Shown piece by piece: positions 8,777 through 13,123 of a stretch of 13,123 bases of DNA (position 1 is its first letter; each line of letters opens with the position of its first letter). Below the pieces are notes generated by a model that worked only from the letters and a program-made list of their open reading frames with translations, ran no database searches and was not told where the DNA came from. Origin of the DNA: CAZCWX01 sp964502465 (GTDB taxonomy: Bacteria; Desulfobacterota; Binatia; Bin18); the NCBI GenBank assembly GCA_964502465.1, contig CAZCWX010000303.1:1-13123 (forward strand). The letters are read 5' to 3'. The position numbers and the translations under genes are program-made.

Positions 8777-8804
8777 AGTCCAAAGTCCAAAGTCCAAAGT
8801 CGAA
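8777..8804 (+). repeat. Heptanucleotide repeat at first frameshift of the broken ATPase gene
   Basis: Three perfect AGTCCAA units (8777-8797) and a fourth with one mismatch (AGTCGAA, 8798-8804). The site is the same TPR loop that carries heptamer arrays in both paralogues, but the unit sequence is different. The present copy number puts the downstream TPR one frame off; one more unit or two fewer would restore it. Confidence 0.9.
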
Positions 8805-9157
8805 GAGGCAAAGGAGTGTTTTCAGCGGGCTATCGAGATTGCGCGCAAGCAACAAGCGAAGTCGCTAGAACTGCGGGCAGTGGTGAGTCTAAGCCGGCTG
8901 TGGCAGCAGCAAGGCAAGCGAGACGAAGCGCGCGAGCTGCTGGAGGAGATTTATGGCTGGTTTAGTGAAGGGTTTGAGACTCGAGACCTCCAAGAGACCG
9001 CGGCCCTGCTCCGTGCTCTCGGAAGCATGGTGGAGCGAAAGCAGCGTGCAGAAGCTGCTGAGCCTGCTGGTGCTGAGCCAACGCGCAGAGTCAGTATGAT
9101 TTCCCAAGACCTGCAGATCGCTGAGGCAGAGGCGGTGGGTGGTGTCCACCCCGCTGC

Positions 9158-9199
9158 TAATACTCAACCCCCGACCCCCAACCCCCAGGTTCCAGATTC
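9158..9199 (+). repeat. Heptanucleotide repeat at second frameshift of the broken ATPase gene
   Basis: Six 7-bp blocks in phase: TAATACT, CAACCCC, CGACCCC, CAACCCC, CAGGTTC, CAGATTC. They lie in the linker before the conserved C-terminal domain. The frame of the preceding TPR does not match the frame of the domain. One added unit joins them as ...NPQPPGSRFLFRQEGEYW without a stop. Confidence 0.85.
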
Positions 9200-9784
9200 C
9201 TTTTCCGCCAAGAAGGCGAATACTGGACGCTGGTCTTTCACGGTGCTGTGTGTCGAATTAGAGATATTCGCGGCATGCAGTATCTTGCCCATTTGTTACA
9301 ACATCCTCAGCAGGAATTCCACGCACTTGCCCTGGTGACAGGCAGTGGAGAGACGACCCTGGAGTTCGCCACCGGAGAACAAACGAGCGACGAGGCTGAA
9401 CCCCTTCCCGTCTTTACGGATGTAGGGGAAATGCTCGATCCACAAGCCCGAGCTGCCTACAAACGACGTGTAGGAGAGCTGCGCGCAGAACTGGCAGAAG
9501 CGCAGGCGTTCCATGATCTGGGGCGGGTGGAAAAACTGCAAGACGAGATCGACTTTCTGATGCAAGAGCTGTCGCGTGCCGTCGGACTGGGAGGGCGCGC
9601 GCGCAAAGTGGACTCGCCGGTTGAGCGGGCGCGAGTGAACGTGACGCGGGCGATCAAGACGGCGATCAGAAAGATTACGGAGGGTCACCCTGCCCTCGGA
9701 GAGCATCTGACTCAGACGATCAAGACCGGCACGTTTTGCTCGTACATTCCTGACCCTCGCCTGCCCACCTCCTGGCAGGTCTAA

Positions 9785-10176
9785 GGTTGCCAGTAAAACC
9801 CCGTCGCGAGCCGCCAAGTTGTTCTCCCAGTCTTGTGACCCTTCGCGTCATTGCTCGCTCCTCGGCTGTCAGTCTTTTTCTATGTCGATGTCACCGCGCA
9901 TGTAAGACATGATTCGGCTCCTCTCCCATTACTATATCTTGGGATCGCGCCTCACGAGGCTGTAGAAAAAGTCTCTTTTGAAAAATTTGACTCTTGGAAA
10001 TCAAAGACTTTCTGACGTGAAAATGCAAAATTCTGGGGTTTTCCTACAGCTTCAACCGCTACAAATCAGCCGCACGGTTTCTCGCGCATCGGTTGCATTT
10101 GCATTGTTAGGCATTGGTTAATATTTTCGTCTCCTGTTCTCCTTTTTTTTCACATCCGTCAAAAGCTCCTCTGTTG
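9785..10176. other. Non-coding region between the + strand ATPase block and the - strand island
   Basis: About 390 bp. It contains the MITE-like element described separately and, next to it, a GTTAGGC heptamer (10106-10112) with a CAACCG/CGGTTG inverted pair (10053-10058 and 10090-10095). No gene or clear promoter is seen. The genes on both sides converge here, yet I find no strong T-tailed terminator. Confidence 0.5.
9956..10053. mobile_element. MITE-like element with 15-bp inverted ends
   Basis: The left end GAGGCTGTAGAAAAA (about 9956-9970) matches, in reverse complement, the right end TTTTCCTACAGCTTC (about 10039-10053) at 13 of 15 positions. The ~98-bp AT-rich interior has no coding capacity. 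The ends look like those of small non-autonomous derivatives of DDE-type insertion sequences. I see no clear target-site duplication (flanks CTCAC and AACCG), so the exact borders are uncertain. Confidence 0.55.
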
Positions 10177-10959
10177 CTATTCATGCTTCGTACCGTCAGG
10201 CATCGTGGCTCCACTAAGCGCCTTGACACTTGCCAACTGTTGAGGTGTAACTTTCGCATTACGCAAGTCGGCTTCGCTCAAATCGGCTCTATCCAGCTTG
10301 ACTCCCCTTAGATCGGCGCCAAATAGTCTCGCCCCTCTCAAATTGGCTCCCGTCAGGTCAGCCTCTCGCAGGTCGGCACCGATTAGGTTTACGCCTTTGA
10401 GGTGTGACCCACGCAGATCGGCTCCAATTAGGTGTACACGGGTAAGGTAGGCATCCTCTAGGAAAACGTGATTTAGCTTGGCACCGTTTAGGTCGGCCCT
10501 GCTAAGGACGGTCTCACTCACGGCAGGCTCACCCAGGATGGCCCCGCCCAGGGTAATAATGGGATTGGAAACAGAGATTAATTCTGATTCGTACAAGAAT
10601 CGCAGGACAAATCCCTTACGTCTTCCATCTAATTGGCTGAGGGCTGTCAATGTCCGGGCACGTGCGACGCTCCGCACCTCATCGTCACGTTCCGACGTCC
10701 GTAACTTTCCTTCGACCAGGAGTGCCGTCATTCGGTCCAGGTACGATTGCAATGTAGATTCCTTAGCGCGCTGCTCCTCGACCTTCAGTTGGGTCTCTGC
10801 ACGCTCCTTTTCGGCCTTCCTGCTTCGCTCATTCTCCGCCAAGTTGAGTGCTAACACACCGAATGTCAGCACTGCGGGAATAATGAGCAACTCCAGCCAA
10901 TCCCAAAGGGTCTTCCCACGAAACCCCGTCCATGCAGTATCTTCTCTTAACTTCGACAT
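10177..10959 (-). CDS. Membrane-anchored pentapeptide-repeat protein
   Basis: A 260-residue protein. Residues 18-40 (LWDWLELLIIPAVLTFGVLALNL) form one membrane segment near the N-terminus. Residues 41-85 are a charged, coiled-coil-like region (ERSRKAEKERAETQLKVEEQRAKE...). Residues 96-128 hold the conserved VARARTLTALSQLDGRRKGFVLRFLYESELI block that often precedes repeats in this family. Residues about 150-236 are pentapeptide repeats of A(D/N)Lxx type (LIGADLRGSHLKGVNLIGADLREADLTGANLRGA), expected to fold as a right-handed quadrilateral beta-helix. The tail KALSGATMPDGTKHE is typical. The repeat domain should lie in the cytoplasm or at the membrane face; its biological role is unknown. No clear Shine-Dalgarno precedes ATG 10959. 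It is oriented with the toxin-antitoxin genes upstream, but 58 bp separate it from the DUF2283 gene. Confidence 0.87.
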   Translation of the reverse strand: MSKLREDTAWTGFRGKTLWDWLELLIIPAVLTFGVLALNLAENERSRKAEKERAETQLKVEEQRAKESTLQSYLDRMTALLVEGKLRTSERDDEVRSVARARTLTALSQLDGRRKGFVLRFLYESELISVSNPIITLGGAILGEPAVSETVLSRADLNGAKLNHVFLEDAYLTRVHLIGADLRGSHLKGVNLIGADLREADLTGANLRGARLFGADLRGVKLDRADLSEADLRNAKVTPQQLASVKALSGATMPDGTKHE

Positions 10960-11017
10960 AAACAGCGCTTGTTGTTAATCAACCCTCTGCTCTGCTTCTG
11001 GCAGAATGCGGAGTTGC

Positions 11018-11176
11018 TTAACCATGTCGGCTGCGAATCCTTTCCTTTGCCTCTTCCCAGGACGCGCTTACATTATCTAGCAGCGTGTTTTCATCCAGGT
11101 CCTTGGTCTCGGCGACGTCAACTGAGCGAAACTCAATGTACAACGTGTCGGTGTCCTGAAAATATTTGATCTTCAT
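11018..11176 (-). CDS. DUF2283 small protein
   Basis: A 52-residue protein beginning MKIKYFQDTDTLYIEFRSVDVAETKDLDENTLLD, the hallmark of DUF2283 (pattern D-T/A-D-x-LYI-x-F ... AET-x-x-LD). Family members usually continue with a beta-strand-rich tail (ENTLLDLDxxG...). Here the sequence diverges after LLD into NVSASWEEAKERIRSRHG, so the C-terminus is atypical or replaced. ATG 11176 is preceded by GGAG with 9 nt spacing, and its start overlaps the stop of the upstream open frame (ATGA), which suggests translational coupling. DUF2283 proteins are often found in small two-gene cassettes resembling toxin-antitoxin pairs; that role is inference here. Confidence 0.8.
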   Translation of the reverse strand: MKIKYFQDTDTLYIEFRSVDVAETKDLDENTLLDNVSASWEEAKERIRSRHG

Positions 11177-11409
11177 GGGGTAAATCTCCGGTCAAAGAAG
11201 GCGTTATGGACGATTTCCCCGTCAGACAGCAAAATGATCCGCAGATACCCCCCCTCCATCTCCGAGATTGACACCCAACGGCGAATCCGGCCATCTTGTT
11301 GAACGACTTCTTTCACGGGGTGGTCAATGACGTATTGAATTCACTCCAGTCGGATGATGGCACGATCCGGACGTTGGTGCATGGCGTGGAAGTACTGGGT
11401 GAATTTCAC
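11173..11409 (-). pseudogene. Small conserved protein partner of DUF2283, with in-frame TGA
   Basis: From GTG 11409 the frame reads VKFTQYFHAMHQRPDRAIIRLE, then TGA at 11343-11341, then IQYVIDHPVKEVVQQDGRIRRWVSISEMEGGYLRIILLSDGEIVHNAFFDRRFTP, ending at a TGA that overlaps the DUF2283 ATG. Its sequence (RPDRA...W...HP...DGRIRRW...YLRIILLxDGExVHNAFFDRxF) looks like a conserved small-protein family that I cannot name with certainty. The internal stop sits where I would expect Trp (TGG), so a single G-to-A change would explain it. Everything else (78 codons, no frameshift) is intact. No good Shine-Dalgarno precedes the GTG. It is either a recent nonsense allele or, less likely, a shorter protein started within the second half. 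Confidence 0.65.
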
Positions 11410-11584
11410 AAACGACAGTCTACCAGACGCTTCGACCTCTTGAAATCCAGACGGCCTACGCCCACTGATTACCCGCCACGGCTAGACCGTGTCCGCTGAT
11501 GTTCCTTCAGAACCACAAAAGGACCGCGATCGTACATAGACAGGACAAATCACTTAGTGAGACTTGTCTCATTTGCCCCGCCCT

Positions 11585-11656
11585 GAACCGCCGAGTGCGG
11601 ACCCGCATGCTCGGTGGTGTGGGGGCCGGGGAGGGTAACCTCCCCGGCTACCCGAT
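11585..11656 (+). ncRNA. Group II intron 3' end (domains V and VI), 5'-truncated remnant
   Basis: Domain V-like hairpin at 11585-11620: GAACCGCCGAG pairs with CTCGGTGGT, with an inner TGCGG/CCGCA stem, in the GAACCGCCGxGTGCGGACCCGCA form I know from bacterial group II introns. It is followed by a domain VI-like hairpin with a perfect 10-bp stem (GCCGGGGAGG, loop GTAA, 11625-11648). Then comes TACCCGAT with a candidate branch adenosine at 11650 and an AT 3' end near 11656. No reverse transcriptase frame or domains I-IV are found upstream; the DNA at 11173-11409 already belongs to other genes. It therefore looks like a short 3' remnant, as produced by incomplete retrohoming or later deletion. 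Confidence 0.72.
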
Positions 11657-11672
11657 TAGACGGCGGTCTTTT

Positions 11673-11879
11673 TTAAGGTTCTGGCTTGGAGCCTCCCTTC
11701 GTCGGATTACTCAACGCTTTGATGATATGCCGCGCTAACCCTTCTTTGATTTCTCGATGCCGGGGAATCGGTTGAGAAGCGCCGGTGGTAGGATTGCGAT
11801 ACCAGTCGTGCTTGTTGCCATGCCGCACGAAGACACAGCCAAACTCCTCGATCGTTCTGATGAGATCAATCCGTTTCAT
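11673..11879 (-). CDS. hicA: HicA-type mRNA interferase toxin
   Basis: A 68-residue protein with the HicA/YcfA double-stranded RNA-binding-like fold: MKRIDLIRTIEEFGCVFVRHGNKHDWYRNP...IPRHREIKEGLARHIIKAL. The conserved histidine of the G-x-x-H motif (H24, in HGNKHDWYRN) is the residue HicA enzymes need for ribosome-independent mRNA cleavage. The C-terminal PRHxEIKxGLARHI block is also intact. Its ATG (11879) overlaps the hicB stop by 4 bp (ATGA), so it is translated coupled to the antitoxin. Length fits the family (about 60-80). The stop lies next to the group II intron remnant. The toxin looks functional. Confidence 0.9.
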   Translation of the reverse strand: MKRIDLIRTIEEFGCVFVRHGNKHDWYRNPTTGASQPIPRHREIKEGLARHIIKALSNPTKGGSKPEP

Positions 11880-12067
11880 GGTACGACCAGCTCGTCTACC
11901 TTGCGGATGCCGGGTAAATCCTCGCTGGTCATATCCTGATACAGGTCACGCAAATGCTCTTTGAGATCGTCGAGCGTTTCACCCTGAGTCCAATAGTCTG
12001 GATAATCTTGTAGATAACCGATCCACGCGCCATCTTCTTCCCAGTAGACAAATTTGATCGTTTGCAT
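11876..12067 (-). CDS. hicB: HicB-type antitoxin
   Basis: A 63-residue protein with the partial RNase H-like fold of HicB: MQTIKFVYWEEDGAWIGYLQDYPDYWTQGETLDDLKEHLRDLYQDMTS. It matches the family pattern of a charged W-x-G-Y-L strand, a (T/S)QGET-(L/I)-(D/E) turn and a helix. It should bind and mask HicA; no C-terminal DNA-binding domain is present, so autoregulation may be weak. The start is chosen at ATG 12067 because GAGGAGG (12083-12077) lies 9 nt upstream; the earlier in-frame ATG at 12076 touches that ribosome-binding site directly. Antitoxin-first order with hicA overlapping by 4 bp is one of the usual arrangements. Confidence 0.88.
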   Translation of the reverse strand: MQTIKFVYWEEDGAWIGYLQDYPDYWTQGETLDDLKEHLRDLYQDMTSEDLPGIRKVDELVVP

Positions 12068-12100
12068 TGCCAGCATCCTCCTCAGGAGAGTACCGTCTGG

Positions 12101-12130
12101 ATTCTACTGGATGAGGGAACATCTCCACAA
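12101..12130 (-). promoter_or_regulatory. Candidate sigma70-like promoter for hicBA
   Basis: On the minus strand, TTGTGG (12130-12125) and TAGAAT (12106-12101) are 18 bp apart. The -10 box has one mismatch from TATAAT; the -35 box is poor. Transcription would start about 10-15 nt before the hicB ribosome-binding site. Position makes it plausible; the match alone is weak. Confidence 0.3.
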
Positions 12131-12234
12131 GGCGGCAATCTTCGCCGGCTGACGCTATACGGTTAAGCCGCCACGACGTGTCCTCTCGCTTTCTCCCGAA
12201 CCGCAACGTGGTGGCGATGCGGTGGCGCGCCAAG

Positions 12235-12755
12235 TTAGACTTCGGGGAGTGAGGCAAGCAGTGCCTCATAAATTCTCCGGTTAATCCGTCCCCCTCGTAG
12301 TAACTCGCTCAGTTTGTCCTGCGCTTCGGTTGCTGCAATGAGGCCCTGTCGAAACGCCTTGAGAATCTGCCCAGCTACACCGGAAATCTGTATCCCCACA
12401 CTCTGCGCCACTCGGCGTCCTACTGTCTCCTCGATGAGGAGAGGTAACTGCAACTCCAGGGCAAGCTGGATCGCTTTGGTCTCTGCTGCATGAAGCCGTT
12501 CGGCCTCGGGCAGAACACATGGCTGAGACACCGTGCGCACCTTAAACAGATCGCTGATGCTGTAGTGCTGAAGGTATTCGCTCGGAGTAGCGAATTGCCC
12601 GGCGGCCACTTCTTCAAACACTGCAGGCGGAATGATCACTTTGTCATACAGGCGTGTCATACAGGCGTGTCATACAGGCGTCGGATGAAGGCATAGCCTT
12701 GAGCCAGCTTCTCCAGGGAAATCAAGGGGCCAGTATTGCTCACGATCTGCCGCAC
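12235..12755 (-). pseudogene. DUF3368 PIN-like toxin, frameshifted by a 13-bp triplication
   Basis: Reading from GTG 12755 (GAGG 6 nt upstream) gives VRQIVSNTGPLISLEKLAQGYAFIRRLYD, the expected N-terminus of a DUF3368 protein, a VapC-like PIN-fold family of putative ribonuclease toxins. It then meets three perfect copies of a 13-bp unit (12680-12642) and stops at a TGA. The rest continues in another frame: KVIIPPAVFEEVAAGQ ... HAAETKAIQLALELQLPLLIEETVGRRVAQSVGIQISGVAGQILKAFRQGLI ... ending at 12235. Removing two copies (26 bp) gives IRRLYDKVIIPPAV, a seamless family-like sequence of 164 residues. The third copy also supplies an internal ATG (12660), but a restart there lacks the SNTGPL motif. 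It lies 8 nt after the UPF0175 antitoxin gene, the usual partner. The present allele should be off. Confidence 0.85.
12642..12680. repeat. Perfect 13-bp tandem triplication inside DUF3368 toxin gene
   Basis: TGTCATACAGGCG occurs three times head to tail with no mismatch. Two surplus copies shift the frame by 26 bp. A single copy, or four copies, would leave the toxin gene open. Confidence 0.95.
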
Positions 12756-12763
12756 GGCTCCCC

Positions 12764-12994
12764 TCAGGCATGCAGCTCTACATCAATAGTCTCTGGCGTA
12801 TCAGCAAGCACGGAAAACCCGAACTGTAGCAGTAGCTCTTCAAACGCGCGGCGGGAGATGCCAAGCGTGAGGCAGGCTTCTTTCTCCGAGAGCTTTCCCA
12901 CATGGTAGAGGGTCGCCACCAAAGCTTCCTTGAGATACGTTTGGTCGAGGTCAACGAGCGCAGCCGTATCCGGCAGGTCTACCGAGAGTTTCAT
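12764..12994 (-). CDS. UPF0175 family antitoxin
   Basis: A 76-residue protein, MKLSVDLPDTAALVDLDQTYLKEALVATLYHVGKLSEKEACLTLGISRRAFEELLLQFGFSVLADTPETIDVELHA. The core YLKEALVATLYHVGKLSEKEACLTLGISRRAFEELL is the UPF0175 helix-turn-helix-like motif. These proteins are small antitoxins, usually encoded just before a DUF3368 PIN-like toxin, as here (8 nt gap). Start chosen at ATG 12994: GAGG lies 6 nt upstream, while the in-frame ATG at 13006 has only a poor site. The frame is intact, so the antitoxin could be made although its toxin gene is broken. It probably also represses its own promoter, which should lie to the right of 13006. Confidence 0.85.
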   Translation of the reverse strand: MKLSVDLPDTAALVDLDQTYLKEALVATLYHVGKLSEKEACLTLGISRRAFEELLLQFGFSVLADTPETIDVELHA

Positions 12995-13123
12995 ATAAAA
13001 CCTCATCTACTTTTCTGAGTGTGTCCCACTAAATCTATCTCAAATGGGGCCTAACCCTCTAGAAACACTTGACAAACCCCTCAGCTTGCGCATGCTCGGG
13101 GACAGAGGTTGCAACGGAGGCAG

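Larger units (their letters stand above)
6937..9784 (+). pseudogene. Broken ATPase-TPR signalling protein, 5'-truncated with two frameshifts
   Basis: One ancestral gene now lies in three frames. Segment 1 (6937 to about 8798) starts inside the ATPase module (RGLARLLVLGTYRPTEV, a sensor-type strand following Walker B). It continues through the winged-helix-like SVRQLIEKQF...EQQVLEGASVAGAEF region and a long TPR array. Segment 2 (about 8799-9190) carries the next TPR, VEEAKECFQRAIEIARKQQAKSLELRA. Segment 3 (about 9200-9784) is the conserved C-terminal domain (FRQEGEYWTLVFHGAVCRIRDIRGMQYL ... TFCSYIPDP), as in the gene at 179-1495. The P-loop and everything before it are absent; upstream is repeat DNA. 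Both frame changes fall in heptamer arrays (8777-8804, 9158-9199), and one extra 7-bp unit at each gives an open frame. GTG 6937 has no clear Shine-Dalgarno. It is probably non-functional, though reversible slippage cannot be excluded. Confidence 0.82.

Noticed and set aside
10478..10978. 166-codon + strand frame opposite the pentapeptide gene
   Set aside because: The minus strand encodes a clear pentapeptide protein with membrane segment and repeats; this frame is its antisense shadow.
11018..11176. Apparent one-base frameshift in the DUF2283 gene
   Set aside because: A first reading counted five T in the TATTTTCAG stretch. Recounting the bases gives four, and the 159-bp frame is intact.
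11658..11675. Terminator AGAC-GGCG-GTCT-TTTTT on the + strand
   Set aside because: Only a 4-bp stem; it follows the intron remnant and overlaps the end of hicA on the other strand, so the T-run may simply reflect the hicA stop region.
11499..11738. 79-codon + strand frame with LNRRVRTRMLGGVG
   Set aside because: This is a spurious translation of the group II intron domain V-VI RNA sequence, a common annotation artefact, and it also overlaps hicA.

Overview
The window reads as an accessory stretch of a large, repeat-rich environmental bacterial chromosome with moderately high GC. No phylogenetic marker is present, so the host is not identified. Three things hint at an uncultivated lineage of the Tectomicrobia, Binatota or cyanobacteria-like genome style: giant cyclase/ATPase/TPR proteins, heptanucleotide short tandem repeats inside genes, and GC-rich palindromic intergenic repeats. 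That placement is only an inference.

Left part (about 1-9784, all + strand): three paralogous signalling ATPase/TPR proteins, with one unrelated gene between the first two. Copy 1 (179-1495) is a 5'-truncated tail: the last TPR repeats plus a conserved C-terminal domain. It begins right after a cluster of palindromes. Next is a likely methanethiol S-methyltransferase (mddA, 1826-2698). Copy 2 (2962-6537) is full length: double zinc ribbon, class III nucleotide cyclase, AAA/STAND-type ATPase and a long TPR array. Copy 3 (6937-9784) lacks its N-terminal half and is broken by two frameshifts, each at a heptamer repeat.

The most striking structure in the window is a set of 7-bp-periodic arrays inside these genes. 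They sit at 341-403, 3174-3285, 6184-6267, 8777-8804 and 9158-9199. Three of them occupy the same position between two TPR helices. In copies 1 and 2 the unit counts (9 and 12) are multiples of three and keep the frame. In copy 3 both arrays are out of frame, and one added 7-bp unit at each site would restore a continuous protein.

Middle (9785-10176): a non-coding stretch with a ~98-bp MITE-like inverted-repeat element and a possible, weak integron attC-like remnant beside it.

Right part (10177-12994, all protein genes on the - strand): a small defence/stability-type island. It holds a membrane-anchored pentapeptide-repeat protein, a DUF2283 gene overlapping a nonsense-mutated partner, the 3' end (domains V and VI) of a group II intron on the + strand, a hicB-hicA toxin-antitoxin pair, and a UPF0175 antitoxin followed by a DUF3368 (PIN-like) toxin. 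The DUF3368 toxin is knocked out of frame by a perfect 13-bp triplication. The region therefore combines intact antitoxins with one or two disabled partners, and slippage-prone repeats appear at most of the lesions.
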